In this document: positions 30,511 to 42,739 of the stretch, piece by piece | How positions within the stretch are numbered: the stretch's first letter is position 1 | Layout: every line of letters begins with the position of its first letter | Assembly: GCA_943735955.1 (NCBI GenBank) | Contig: OX030957.1 | Location: forward strand, 10,856,100 to 10,920,099 | Length of the DNA: 64,000 bases | From: Piscicola geometra | Lineage: Eukaryota; Annelida; Clitellata; Hirudinida; Piscicolidae | Direction: 5' to 3' | Made by a program: the position numbers and the translations under genes | The notes under the pieces: model-generated | What the model saw: only the letters and a program-made list of their open reading frames with translations | Databases searched by the model: none | Told to the model about the DNA's origin: nothing

Positions 30511-33500
30511 TCAGTCACAGTAGCCATGGTTTCTGCCTTCTACGTAGATCATCTCAGGCTCGTTCGAACCACTGCGAGGCACCCTGCCAAAGGGCTCAGT
30601 GTCTCTGTAGCAGCGCTCAAACACCTGCACACAAAGGTTGCCTTCTTTTATTGGTATGTCTTATATTGGTACCAGTGGTTGTAGCACTGGCCAAATTAGT
30701 GATAGTAATGGTTAGAGTGCTTGTAACCTTTTCAACGGCTGCTTCGGCATCTTCTTTTATGACATTCCTCACCATCAGCACTGACATTAAAGCCTTTTTC
30801 CGCACGCAGTCCTGAGTTGTAGAATAAATTATAAATGTTTGATAAGAAATGGCATAAATATGAGCATGCTATCATTACCCTGTGTTTGTTTTTGAAGTTG
30901 ATAGGACTGGCGTCACCCTCGGACATCGCCGTCAAGAACCTGCAGTGCATGATTGAAGCTGCCCTGATCTGTTGCCGTGGTGGTGGTCGTTCAAGCGTTT
31001 GTAGAGATCGTGTAGTGGTGGTGGTAATTGTTCAAGCGTTTGTAGAGATCGTGTAGTGGTGGTGGTGGTTGGTCCTAAGTATATATTTTAAGTAGTCTTG
31101 GTGGTGATTGTTTCAGTACTCGCAATAATAGTAGTAGTGGTAGTGGTGAGAGTATTACTAATGGAAGTATTTGTAACGGAAATTAATAAAATTTGTTAAT
31201 CTTATGAAATAAACTGGAAAAAAGAAGTTGCTTTCGATTAAAAGAGAGAACTAGCCGCTTGAATGGACAAGCAGACAAACTTCAGTGCAGGCGAGGTGCT
31301 CGATGTTCTTGAAGTCGAGTTTGGCGCGGCAGGAGTCGAACATGTGGATGAGTTCATGCGTGAGAACGCTGCAGCAGGTCCGCTGACTGGAGGAGGTGTT
31401 CTTGCAGACGACAATCTGTTGTGCAGATGATGTCAGATGCACATGATTTGGCTGAGGTTTGATGTGTAGCTCAGAGTTGTCATGTAGCATGGATTTTTTG
31501 ATGATGACAGCAGATTGCGTAAAAATAAAATATTTTTTTACCACAAATATAAATTTAAACAATTTCAAATAACTACCTGATTGTTGCTAGGATCGAATCC
31601 GCCATTCACCTTGGGAAGACATTCTTCACAAGAGATGTGTCTTTCTGGACTTATCTTGCTGGCGGAATGTTTGAAGGTTGTAGTAAATTGGAAAATGATG
31701 AATTAGGAAAGTTATCAACGGTTTAATTAAAAACAAACTTAAATAATTTTAATAAAATTAGTTTTTTCATAATAAAACCAAATATTTGTCAAAACTCAAT
31801 TTTCTACCATCCATTCTTCTCTAAGGCTGATACTAGTAGTTTGACTAGATCGTCTGAAAATAAATATTTAGAAAATTTGCATAATAATGAATCTTAGTAA
31901 TTATTATTACTATAATGATTGTGTGAACTTTGAATAAGATCTGTTCAACGATTAAAAATGTAATCGTAGTTAACCCATTAATGCCCAAAACCTTGACAGC
32001 AACGCCACAGTGTTGGGGTGATTTTACTTAATAAAACTATAACAGCACACTGGCACAAAAATAATTATGCAGTTTATTTTAACGCCTTATGAAATGATTG
32101 TCCCGAATGGTAGCATTGGGCGCAATGAGAATTTATGTTCTTGTTGAATATTATGTAAAAATGCATAAAAATAAATTTTTTTATTAAAAAAGTTTGTTAT
32201 AAAAAATGAAAAATAATTTTCGCACCTAAAGTGATCAGTTACCATATGTACATTCAAGTATATAATGTTGAAATTTCTGTTGCAATAAGAATGCAAACAG
32301 CATTTGAAGTAAGAAAAATCCCTAATGCTGCTTTAATTGAATTTATTAAACAATACGTCAATAATTCACAAATGTCATCATTATCTTCATTCCTGTGACC
32401 GAATATGTCGTTGTGCAAATATTAAAGAAGATGCCGCAATCATCCGGCGTTTAGAAGTCGGGACAAGAATACTCGAAAAATGGGATCCACTCTCACGTTG
32501 CTATCCAAATTATTTCTGGCTGCCCTTAGTGTGCGCTGTAGCACCGTCTTGAACAGTGACTCGTGTCTTATGATGTAGCCAGGACAAGTCAAACTTCGAT
32601 GCTAGACAGATGCCACAAGAGGTTATTTTAGCCAACTATTGCTGCTGTAGTATCGTAAAAAAACACATGAAATAGAGCGTTAGCCGACTTAGAGATACTG
32701 TAAGTTACTAAGTGATGCAAGATAGAAGATAAAATATAAAATAAGATAAGGCCTATTTATAATGCGCCAAGGCACGCAACTGAGGCGTCACTCACACGAC
32801 ATAAGTCGTGAAACACTGCATAATATACACTAGGTATATGATAGCTCATGGTTGGCTGAACAGGGATTCGAACTGTTGACCTTTAAGTTGCAGATCCAAC
32901 GACTTTAATTATCTAAGTCACCCCGCTCGCCAAAGATGAGTATATAAGAAGAGCAGCTGACAAGGTGAAAGAAATGGTGAAAGAAGACCAATTGTAAAAG
33001 GGAAAAATCAGAAAATTAAGCCACCAGAGAGAAAAAAGAGACCAAGTAGGAGGTAAATGAATGTCATGAGAGAAGATATGATGAAAATAAGAGAAAGAAG
33101 CAGATACAGAAAATATAGGAGCAGCTATGGCCACCCCCAATGGGTTCAGTCGTGCAGAGAAGAATATGCACTGACAAATTGACAGATAAAGCAGCTACCT
33201 TAAGATGATGATGATGTTTAATTGATATAAACTTTAAATTATAAAGCCAAGGCAAGATATTATTACTAATTTCATTATTTTTTTTAGTTTTAGAGATTCA
33301 AATTGGTTTGCATAGCGAAATCCATACTAGTACCAAAATGTTCATGTATTTAAAAATTATTTATTAAGAGACCCACTGTTTTTGAGACACCATTTAACAT
33401 TAGAAGAGCAGTCTTGTAGTCTGCCAGCTCTCCTGCCTTCTGACAACTTGCTCCACCATGATTGCTTTGATATGGTGTTCTGTCAAAAAGAACATCATTA

Positions 33501-33762
33501 GAAAAATGGAAATTAAGAACAATTCTATAATTTCTTTCTCCTGCAGGTTACCCCCTAAAAAATGTTTTTTCTCGCAGATATTTTCCAATTAACCATGGTT
33601 TTTCAGCAGGAAGGTTTTTTGTGCAGAGCTTTTATTTAAACAAACGATAAATAAAATAGTTAGTACCCCTTTTTCTAGAGACCTTTCTGGGTAATAAGAG
33701 TATCCAAACTCTTCTGGTTGGTCTTTACGTTTTTTAGGAGTTGGAACTTCTTTATCTGTCAT
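30511..33762 (-). CDS. ATP23: ATP23 mitochondrial inner-membrane metalloprotease (M76)
   Basis: ATP23 is an intermembrane-space peptidase that in yeast matures Atp6 and assists ATP synthase assembly; the human homologue is also called XRCC6BP1. Eight exons on the minus strand join in phase: 33762-33667, 33479-33377, 31853-31808, 31658-31577, 31415-31281, 30968-30879, 30811-30728, 30624-30511, for 249 residues against 246 in human. The N-terminal FGYSYYPER and WWSKLSEG blocks, the cysteine motif HISCEEC, and NGGFDPSNNQIVVCKN lead to the zinc site THELIHMFDSCRAKLD (HExxH). LMVRNVIKE and EPFGRVPRS complete the C-terminus. After IRAA there is a stretch (SIMHCRFLTA) that does not match the usual NLSGDC segment. 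The start lies 305 bp from the divergent TADA2B start. The assignment is firm. Confidence 0.94.
30983..31075. repeat. Tandem duplication, about 44-bp unit
   Basis: Two copies of a TTCAAGCGTTTGTAGAGATC-GTGTAGTGGTGGTGG unit lie in the ATP23 intron between exons 31415-31281 and 30968-30879, followed by further GGTGGT-rich sequence to about 31150. Confidence 0.85.
31937..31975. mobile_element. hAT terminal fragment
   Basis: ATCTGTTCAACGATTAAAAATGTAATCGTAGTTAA matches the left terminus of the hAT element at 9113 (AGCTGTTCCACGATTAAAAAGTGTAATCGCCGTTAA) with few differences. I see no partner end, so it is a solo terminus in the large ATP23 intron. Confidence 0.65.
32740..32931 (-). repeat. tRNA-derived SINE, family 1
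   Basis: On the minus strand the head reads GGCGAGCGGGGTGACTTAGAT...CAGTTCGAATCCCTGTTCAGCC, with a recognisable A box and a B box (GTTCGAATCCC). A body containing GACTTATGTCGTGTGAGTG follows and ends in a GGCGCATTATAAATAGG-type tail. A related copy lies at 54345-54526. It is not a functional tRNA, since acceptor pairing is poor. It sits in the largest ATP23 intron. Confidence 0.75.
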
Positions 33763-34067
33763 TTTATTGGAATAAGATTTAGTTAAAAGTGTTAATGAAT
33801 ATTTTTTGGAATTTTAATTTGTGGGTGATAATGTAAGGACCTCTAAAAATTAATTTATAAACATTACAATTTTAAAAATCAATATTGAAAAACAATTTTT
33901 TTAAAATATTTTTATTTATTTATTTTATAGATTTGAAACTATACATTTTTCAAAAACTAGTTTTAAAATTAGTTATACTATGGCGGAATAGAATTACATT
34001 TATTCAGTTTCGCTTGCAGATTTTAGTCTATAATCATTATATTATATAGTATAATCATTATACTATA
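33763..34067. promoter_or_regulatory. Shared divergent promoter interval of ATP23 and TADA2B
   Basis: The two start codons are 305 bp apart on opposite strands. The interval is AT-rich with no CpG-rich core. ACTATGGCGGAAT near 33976-33988 contains the ATGGCGG core of the YY1 motif. Transcription starts for both genes must lie here unless upstream untranslated exons exist. Confidence 0.5.
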
Positions 34068-37000
34068 ATGAAAGAAAATACATTATGTTCTAATTGTTCA
34101 ATTGTTTTAAAAGAATTGTATGTCGAATGCGCAGTTTGCATAGATATGTGCTTTTGTTTTGATGTTGGTAAAGATTCTTTTTAACAATAAAAAATGTATT
34201 TATAATATATTACATTTCATTTGTTACTTATATTCTAGTTTCAAATTTAAAATCTCAGTGACATAATTAGTTCATTATCACCATTGCAGTGTTTTTCTAC
34301 TGATTTGAATATTAATGATCACACACCATCTCACCATTATACTATCAAAGTGGGAACCAATTATATACTCAAATCTAAGAATATATGCTCTTACATATCT
34401 ATACCAGAATCCTAAAATATCTTATGAAAAAATGTCAGGATTTTAGTGAAGGAAAGAACTCATCGTTGTTCACAGATGAGACAGAGGATGAAGTTTGGAC
34501 AATTGAAGAGGAGTTATTGCTCCTCGATGCAGTAGAACATTTTGGCTTTGGAAGCTGGTACTTGAAGCCAGACTTTTTGAAATATTTTCATTCCATATTC
34601 CTAAAACGTTGTTTTCATCTTACTTTTTTCTCTCCACAACCGCAGGGTTGATGTAGCCGAACATGTTAAAAGTAAATCCGACTCAGGCATGTTCTTATTT
34701 GTCAATGATTAAAACTAGAGACTGAATGGAACTGGTCCTTTTGATTTGGCCGAAACTGAAATTAAGCCGAAATTGTTTTTCAATCTGAATAATTTTTTAT
34801 GATAAACAAAAAAAGGGCATTTCAATCTTTATATCTAAAAAAACGTATTTTGAACCCAAAAATAAAAGTTGTTGACAATAAAATTTTGTTGAAATATGTA
34901 TTTTAATAATGTTTATATAATACCATCATTGAATGTATGCCAATCAACGTAAAAGATTGTTCCAGATGCTAATAGATGCTATTCTAACACTTAGTCTTAA
35001 AGACACCAATAAATCAATGTCTAATAGATATCTTTTAGAGATGAGAATCTAACCTCAAATTAAATAGTTCCAGTTCGATTGAGGATATACAGACAAACTT
35101 TTTGGGGTTTTCTGCCGATGTGAGATCTTTTTTGACCGAAAGCGAAATTGAGTCGTAACTGCAAATATTAGTTTCGGCTGAAACTGTAAATTTAGATTGG
35201 ACCGAAACTAAAAAAATGAAAATTTCGGTGGCGAAACCAAACCGAATTTCGGTCGGTCTTTTATTAAAAACATTAGTGTTTAATAGGAATATGTTCATCA
35301 ACCTGATAATACTCCTTTAAGAAATAGCCAAACAACCCAGCAGATTGCGAAGAACACTACTTCAAGTTCTACGTAGAAGGAAACATTGGCCAATGTGACT
35401 ATCTTTTTTTATAGCAGTATAACATTTCTTTTTGGATAATTGCTTTTATCTTCTTACTGTCCTGCAGGCACTATCACCAAGATGAACCATTCCTTATGCT
35501 GTGATGACACTTACTCGGGAAACGTTTATGGTAAAAAAACATTCGAAATAATATTTTAAATAGTATAACCGAAATTGAATTGAATAAGTAGTAGTCGTGG
35601 TTGAACGATAAAAATTATGTTAAAATAAATAAGCTACATAAAAAATAATGAATCCATCTCTACATGTTGATCCTTCAATATCTTTTTTATATGAAGTTCT
35701 TTTTACATACGAAATATATATATGCAATATTTATATCCTCTACTTTAATTGCAGTTGGTTATAGTATTCTTCCATGATAACAATTTAACAATACCTTCAA
35801 TTTATAAATCTTTAATATTATTATTATTATTTAAAATTACTAATTTGGTCATATTTGAAATAAAAACTCTTTCAAAAATTTGGTTTAATATATAGAACAT
35901 GCGGAATACGTTCTAAATAAAGTTTTAGCCATTTTTATTGATTATCGGACCAGATACTTATTTTACAGTTTATTTATGTAAAGGTGTACTTTTAGTAATT
36001 TTTTCATGTATAATAAACAATACACATACACAATCATCCTGTGAAAGTTTATGGAATACTAAAGCCCTAAGAAACGGAGAGGGAGAGGCACTGTAAAAAC
36101 TGGCACTCTTCAAGCAGCGGCTGTTTTTGATAGAACAAAAATGTTTAGCAGAAAGGGTGCAAGATGTGGAAGGAGTCATTATTAGCATCAGTGCCATGAG
36201 ACAAGCCGGCATGAAGATGGTATCGTGGCATCAATGGCACAGACAATCAAACAGAATATTGGTTACTAGGGCTTGAAACAGGGTCAGAAGTCTTTGTCTT
36301 GATATAACATTATTCGAAGCTGGAACAAAAGATGGCATTTGCATTCGTCTGGAATCTGAGCTTGGCAGACAGTTATTCAATTTCGTCTGTGGTCGTCACG
36401 TTTAAGGAATTATATCTGAAAAGGTTTTCAGCATTCATATCATCCTAATTCTTAGGTCACTTCTCATTGAGTACTTTGGTGACTTTATACATTTTGGTTT
36501 GGTTTTCGCCAGAAATTGGATACTATCGCAGGATAGTAGTTTAGCTTCTTGGAGAGATGATCTAATCAGGCTTGCACAGTCTTAGTTGAAGAGGCTCCAA
36601 CCTCGTGACGATCACTGTGAATTTCTTGATCTTTCAATCATTTTATGGGTAGGACACTCGAATCTGGAATACGGCGTAGGTAGCCTGGTACTGTTCACAG
36701 TGCTCGTTGGGTGGAGAAGACCATTTATTCCCTGTTGATATCCGCTCTTTGTGAGTGAATGAGCCCAGTACGACCTGGCTCTTACAATTTCTGTCATCTC
36801 TGCTCTTTTGCCTTTTCCTTAGCATCTTCTGTGACTGAACTCTTGTTGCGTCCAAGTGCCTTTCAGCATAACAGTTTTATAACTCTGCCGTTGTCTGTGT
36901 CTCTTTTCCAACTTTTTCCCACGTTTCATTTGGTTTACATGGAGTTGATGGTCTGAAACCACGCTTGGACCTTGTTTGACACTTACATTCTGAAGAGATG

Positions 37001-39593
37001 GATGGAGCTTCAACGTGATGCACATGAGAAGAGTGGCTTTTGGAGAATGTATGATTGATGCTTTCTTCAGAATCAGATGTCATGAAGTTAAAGGTTTCTA
37101 TTATAGTCTTCATCAATCTTTAAAATAAAAGAAATATAACAGTCGAATGAAACTACAAATAGAAAAATATTTGTGTCTTTGAAAGCCTAAAATATAACTC
37201 CTAAATGTACGCAGATGAGAACGCCAAGCCGCAGCACTTGAGCGTGGAGGAGCAGATGGAGTTGGGCTACATGGCGTTCAGGGACGACTTCATCAAGGTA
37301 CATTCGTCTCTTGTGCTACTGATGCTGCGTCAAGTCTTCTCTATTTCATATTTCTTACTCACCTCTCTACCACTTCCAACGTAGCGTAAACACGTTTAGG
37401 TTTTCCAGCTCATGTTAGTTTTATAATGATGATGATAGTGATACTTCTACTACCAATAATGGAACCTGGTGGCAGGAGTACGACAACGACGCGGAGTTGA
37501 GCATCTGCGACATGTGCCTGCACTACACCGACAGCTCCATCGACAGAGGTTGCAGTGTCTGCCAATCTTTGTACGCTTTCATGCATTACAACTTGTAATA
37601 CAAGCCCCTGCTTGCATACTGGCTTGCTCTTGTGCTTGAAGGAGGGACGTTGTTCAAAGCGTCGTTTGCTTGACATTTTATGATGAGGGGATAAATGTTT
37701 CTGAGAATTGACTCACCAATAAGTCAATTGAGAATTTACTTATTTTCACCGATCATTATCATCATCAGCGAGAGGGTGCAGATAAGAGGTTAGGGGCTTT
37801 TTTCGCCCCAAGATGAAAACACTTTTCACAGCTTACTGTTTACAGCCCATACGTTAGGAATCCTATATCGATATACGACGAGGTTTGTTGTCGATATGAC
37901 GTCTTTGGTCTGCCAAGATGTTGTTGGGCCTTCATCTCCGATGGCCAGTGAATGAGAGTTGGCGTTTTAGAATCATTTCGCTGATGCACTCCTGTGTGAT
38001 TCGTGTGTAGAAAGACTCGTTTGTGGTGTGGTCGTTGGACTGTTCGCTTCCAAGCGCCATCCAATAGCAAGTTTTTGCGCAAATTTCAAGTTTCTTCACC
38101 ATGCAGAACGCTTGTAGAGAAATTTAAAGGGTGCTGAAAGCTGGCTTTGTATGTCTACTTGGCTGGTCGACTTGTCATACATGACTGATCGCGTTGAAAA
38201 TCTTCATTTTACTAGTTCGATCATTGCACTCTTCTATTCAAGCCATGAGGCATGCACACAACCATTCCAACCTTGGCTACACATCTACCAAAACTAATAC
38301 GCAATAGAATACACACCAACTATCATCACCATGCAATAGAATACACACCAACTATCATCACCATGCAATAGAATACACACCAACTATCATCACCATGCAA
38401 TAGAATACACACCAACTATCATCACCATGCAATAGAATACACACCAACTATCATCACCATGCAATAGAATACACACCAACTACCATCACCATGCAATAGA
38501 AACACACCATGCATCATCACCATGGCACCAGGCTACTGCACCTTCAAGGTGAGTCAGCTGCAGGAGCGTCTGAGGGAGCGACTGGAACGCAAGCGCATCG
38601 GCAAGCAGCACCAGCTGATGCACGACGCCACCTCACTGGCCTTCAGGAGCTGGTGTGTACAACGCAAGAAGAGAAGTCGAGAACTCAAGTTCGTTTTGGT
38701 ATTCTGGCTTGGTCTAAGAGGGGCATCGTTTAATTGTATAGCGTTGAATAGCTTTAAATCTTCACCATCTTTATTATTATTTATTTTAACGGGTAGTTGA
38801 GTGCTTGACCAACGGTTACCCTAGGTTCGAGTGCAAGCGATTGTAGTGAGCGCTTCAGTTGCGTGCCTGGGCGCTATATATAATAAACGGGAAACCCACG
38901 ATAATGATGATGATGATGATGAGGATCAGCACCATTGCAGGTCGTTCCAGGCGAGGTACCTTCTCTTCGCCAAGTACATGGACAAGAAATCCTTCACGGA
39001 CCTGTACAAGAGTCTCATCAGTGAGTTCTCTGCATGCAGCATCTACCTCGTCGTCTTCGTGTGTCGCCTTTTAGAGATACTTTTGATACATCTTGTTAAA
39101 AATGCTTTTTTCCTATTGAGAGTATTTTTTTACAGTTTATATTTAATAAAAGTTTAATAATTAACGAATCAATTTTTTTTCAGATATCCTATAACACACA
39201 CACACACACACACAAATCTGAACACATAACACACACACACCCATAAATCTTAACACATAACACACACACACCCACAAATCTTAACACATAACACACACAC
39301 ACACACACACACACACAAATCTTAACACATAACACACACACACACACACACACAAATCCTAACACATAACACACACACACCCTCAAATCTTAACACATAA
39401 CACAAACACACACAAATCCTAACACATAACACACACACACACAAATCCTAACACACAACACACACACATAAACACACACACACAAACAGGACAGGAGCGG
39501 GTGATGCGGCATGTGCGGATGCTGGGCAAGCTGCACTCGAGGGGCTGCGACAGACTGCATGGCAACTTCAAGAAGATCAACTGGAAACTCAAC
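34068..39593 (+). CDS. TADA2B: TADA2B-type ADA2 adaptor, C-terminal SWIRM not found
   Basis: ADA2 proteins join GCN5 and ADA3 in the SAGA histone acetyltransferase module. Exons in consistent phase: 34068-34163, 34290-34349, 34481-34557, 34646-34671, 35341-35394, 35468-35530, 37215-37297, 37476-37548, 38532-38652, 38941-39020, 39490-39593, for 279 residues. The ZZ finger has CSNC, ECAVC, CFDCF. The SANT domain reads EVWTIEEELLLLDAVEHFG and continues in a 26-nt micro-exon (VDVAEHVK). The block EQMELGYMAFRDDF, then EYDNDAE, identifies the ADA2B branch. LQERLRERLERKRIGK and LLFAKYMDKKSFTDL follow. Human TADA2B is about 420 residues and ends in SWIRM; here I cannot find that exon before 43.2 kb. 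Reading through the last donor gives a stop at 39609-39611. Exon 3's acceptor is the least certain. Confidence 0.86.
34716..35262. mobile_element. Short hAT-type element, TAGAGAC family
   Basis: It begins TAGAGACTGAATGGAACTGG and ends CCGAATTTCGGTCGGTCTTTT, with repeated GGCCGAAACTGAAA and CCGAAACTAAA words just inside both ends. The flanks ATTAAAAC (34708-34715) and ATTAAAAA (35263-35270) match in 7 of 8 bases. The interior shares TAATAGATATCTTTTAGAGATGAGAAT with the element at 40682. It lies in the TADA2B intron after the micro-exon and has no transposase. Confidence 0.72.
35531..37214. other. TADA2B intron, nothing recognised
   Basis: The intron joins ...SGNVYG and DENAKPQ (phase 1). From about 36.0 to 37.1 kb it is richer in G+C than typical spacer, and both strands have short overlapping open frames. 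None has a family signature. Confidence 0.55.
38298..38505. repeat. 32-bp minisatellite, about six copies
   Basis: Tandem copies of CATGCAATAGAATACACACC-AACTATCATCAC end about 30 bp before the TADA2B exon at 38532. On the sense strand each unit carries UCAU and CCAU words. Confidence 0.95.
38785..38895 (+). repeat. tRNA-like SINE fragment
   Basis: TAGTTGAGTGCTTGACCAACGGTTACCCTAGGTTCGAGTGCAAG contains a B box (GGTTCGAGTGC) preceded by a tRNA-like arm, then a GCGCTATATATAATAAACGG tail. It lies in a TADA2B intron. It is weaker than the other SINEs because no A box is clear. Confidence 0.5.
39193..39488. repeat. (CA)n compound repeat
   Basis: Blocks of (CA)n separated by AAATCTTAACACATAA or AAATCCTAACACATAA, about nine blocks. 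It fills the intron up to the acceptor AAACAG at 39484-39489 of the last recognised TADA2B exon. Confidence 0.95.
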
Positions 39594-40681
39594 GTGAGAG
39601 CAACTAACTGATATAGTACAAATAATAATATTAATTATTATTACTATTATTATTATGATAATTATTCGAGTGTCACTGCTCAGTAATAGCTACCACGAAC
39701 ATGCAGTGCCATTTTGGCAGCTTCGAAGGCATTTTCGATTCTTTTTATAGGGTATTTTAAAAAAAAACTATTTAATATTTTTTAAGTTAACTTTTTTTTG
39801 CATTTTGTTGTTTCATTCGAATGCCAAGTCTTCTCAAATTCATCACTTGAACAGGGACTTGGCAAACGGAAAAAAAAGACCCAAAAGAGTTATAAATGAA
39901 GAAGCTACAAACTCATCATCATTATCATCATCATCGATCATTTAAAAAGTAACTTCAATTTTGTTTTTTCGATTATATGTTTCGACCGCTTGGGGAATTT
40001 CGCCTTTGAGAAATGCGCATGCGAAAGTCTTTACAGCATTGTGTTGCAACTTTCTTGATCATTATCTTTAAGAACAAAATTCGTGAGCAAATTATCTTAA
40101 TAGAACTCAAATCAAAGCAAAGTTATATTTTGGGGAAAATGCTTGAAATAGCTACCTTTCTCAAACGCATTCTTCAACCGGTCGGAACATATACTTTATA
40201 ACTTGAGTTATCTATCAATTTATTGGAGAGTATGAATGATGATGATCATGAAATTATAGAACCATCATTCCACATAGGTTGTAAGAAACATCGCCCGCAA
40301 GATCCAGAAAGTCTCTTGTCAATGTCGCAATTAGTTGTTTTTGTTCAGTAATTTTGCATTTAGAAATACTCCCTCTTTAAAAGCTTCAAAAGTCAAATGA
40401 AGAGTTTTCAAGTCATGTTCGTTATCACGCGTGTTAACCCATAAAGTCGAGTACATGCTCTCGAAGAGGCTCCTGGGCGACGAAAGGACTGCTAGCAATG
40501 TTCCAATTTAAAAGACACGAAACCTTATACATAATTCCGTTACGTGTTTGTACATTTAATAAAACTAATCTGTGATATTGATTGTTTGGTTTTAAAAAAT
40601 CCATATTGTAAAATACCTTTGAACTTTGTCCGAGTGTTAGCAACGTCGTGCCGCTTAACAGAAGCCACCTGGCCTCTTGTT
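39594..40681. other. Downstream of the last TADA2B exon; no SWIRM exon seen
   Basis: I looked here for an exon encoding the SWIRM domain and found none. The stretch is AT-rich. A 62-codon + frame at 40013-40201 and an 88-codon - frame at 40434-40700 have no family likeness. Confidence 0.5.
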
Positions 40682-41821
40682 TAGAGACCGACAGAAACAT
40701 ATATTTTTAATTCGGTCGAAACCGAAATTGTAATAAGATTTTCGGCCAAAACCGAGGCCGAAATTTTTCCCAACTTTTATTAAAAACAAAAAAATAGTTT
40801 TTAACGATGTCAATGCCAGTTTAATAAGTAAATCCTAACAAAAAATATAAGTTTTTCATCAACGAAATCGGTCTACATAAGTATTCATCAAAATCAAAAA
40901 ATAGTATTGAACGATGTCAATTTCTATTTAATAATTAAATCCAAATAAACGAATATTGTAAGCCAGAAATATATAGCGTAGATTTTCCCTGCAGAACTAA
41001 ACAGTTGCTCGCTAGCCACACTTGTTGGGGGTGCAGATAAGTATTTTCGAGCAGCAGGCTCAAGACATGAATATTGACTGCAATGCCAATACGCAAAAAT
41101 GTTGGATGTTCTATGGATCCTAGGCTCTTCAAGATACGCCTGCATTTATTTTTGAATCGAAGCCAAATCTTCACGGGTTTTCGATTTATATAGAATGTTT
41201 ATCTAAGCAAGGGTATCTAGAATTCCAGATGCTTGTATATGTCACTCGAACAATTAGTCTAATGACACACATAAATCAATCAACCACGATATCTAATAGA
41301 TATCTAATAGAGATGAGAATCGAACCCAAACTTAATAATTCGAGTTCGATTGAGGATATACAGATACTTACTTTTGACAATTAAATTTTAGTAAAAAAAT
41401 GTTTTTAAAAATAAAATTTGCTTAAAATAAGTTTTGTTAAATACCACCATTGAACGTATGCCAATTAACTTGAGTTTCTATACAATGGTTGTTGTTCCAG
41501 AAGCTAGTATTTGTTATTCGAACAATTAGTCTAATGACACCGATAAATCAATCAACAAAGATATCTAATAGATATCTAATAGAGATAAGAATCGAACCAA
41601 AACTTAATAGTTCGAGTTTGATTGAGGATACAAATATATCAGATAAACTACATAAATAAATAAAAAATTCGGTTTTTCGGTAAATATGAGATCCATTTTG
41701 GCCGAAACCGTAATTAAGCCGAAATTATAAAATTATTTTCGGCCGAAACCGAAAAATTGCCAAAAATTAAAAAATTGACAATTTCGGCGCCGAAACCGAA
41801 CCGAATTTCGATCGGTCTCTA
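40682..41821 (-). mobile_element. hAT element, TAGAGACCGA family
   Basis: The terminal inverted repeats TAGAGACCGA and TCGGTCTCTA are exact. The flanks CTCTTGTT (40674-40681) and CTCTTATT (41822-41829) match in 7 of 8 bases, as expected for a hAT duplication. Subterminal words (TTTCGGTTTCGGCCGAAA and complements) repeat inside both ends. On the minus strand, about 41145-40980 encodes the hAT dimerisation motif (YLSAPPTSVASEQLFSSAGK). A segment with ATCAATCAAC-AAGATATCTAATAGATATC is duplicated internally (41270-41350 and 41540-41600). It is internally deleted and inactive. Confidence 0.85.
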
Positions 41822-41987
41822 CTCTTATTTGTGCCCGCTCGAAGATCATGAAGTTGTCAGCAAAGCCCATTGCTGGAGCATGGGACTCCCCTTGAGCATG
41901 TTGTTTCTAATAACTAGAAACATTATTTCAGCTATCTACTAACGGAAACTGTAACGGAATCATCCTAAACTGTATCATTACTAAAAA

Positions 41988-42190
41988 CGGGAATGGCTTA
42001 GATGGTAGACGTCGGACTTGCGACTCAAAGGTTGCATGTTCGAATCCATGACGAGCAATCATATACCACTTGTTTATGATGCGGACTTTGTAGAGTGGCG
42101 CCTCTAGGTTCCTAGAACCCTTGTAACATGGTCTGCGTCTGTCAGGCTGTGAATAATATAGACCAAAAAAGTTATCGCTCGTTAATTACT
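41988..42190 (+). repeat. tRNA-derived SINE, family 2
   Basis: The head GGGAATGGCTTAGATGGTAGACGTCGGACTTGCGACTCAAAGG-TTGCATGTTCGAATCC has both A box (TGGCTTAGATGG) and B box (ATGTTCGAATCC). An unrelated body with GTGGCGCCTCTAGGTTCCTAG follows. It is intergenic between TADA2B and DLST. Confidence 0.75.
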
Positions 42191-42652
42191 AAATGAGTGA
42201 AGTGTGCTATTGGGCTCCTACTAGGGTTAGAGTTTTAACATTTCGGGATTTTGAGCGTGAGGTGGCTTCGTCGTTGTGAAAGTCTTCGTTTCTAGCAGGT
42301 CTCCTCGTGGTCTGCGAAGCTTCAAGGTTGGTGATTTACCCCATGTAAGCCTTTCATTTAAGAAATGTTTTCAGTTTTGGTAGCCTTTTGGTCATTTCAT
42401 ATACAATTCTTGTTGATGAAGAACTCTACACAGTGATAGCTTATTTTAGATGGTACCAAACTATACCTAGAATTACTAAAGGTTTTTAATGTTAATAAAC
42501 ACATTATTTGATTTTCTTTACTTACTTTTTTATATTAATCTAGAATTTTAAATTCTATAATTATAACAAGGTATTTTCCCTACGGAATATTTTTTAGTAA
42601 TACTTGACCTTCATAGTAACTCAAGATATTTTTTTCCATATACTGCCTACCC

Positions 42653-42654
<2 letters not shown>

Positions 42655-42736
<82 letters not shown>
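42655..42736. repeat. (CA)n microsatellite
   Basis: About 80 bp of uninterrupted CA followed by TCCACCCACACACATATACATA. Intergenic. Confidence 0.98.

Positions 42737-42739
<3 letters not shown>

Noticed and set aside
33395..33600. Extra ATP23 exon near 33556-33598
   Set aside because: A short open stretch between two candidate splice sites was considered, but joining exon 33762-33667 directly to 33479-33377 keeps phase 0 and matches the family without it.
39189..39386. Cys/Val-rich minus-strand frame
   Set aside because: Translation of the (CA)n compound repeat.
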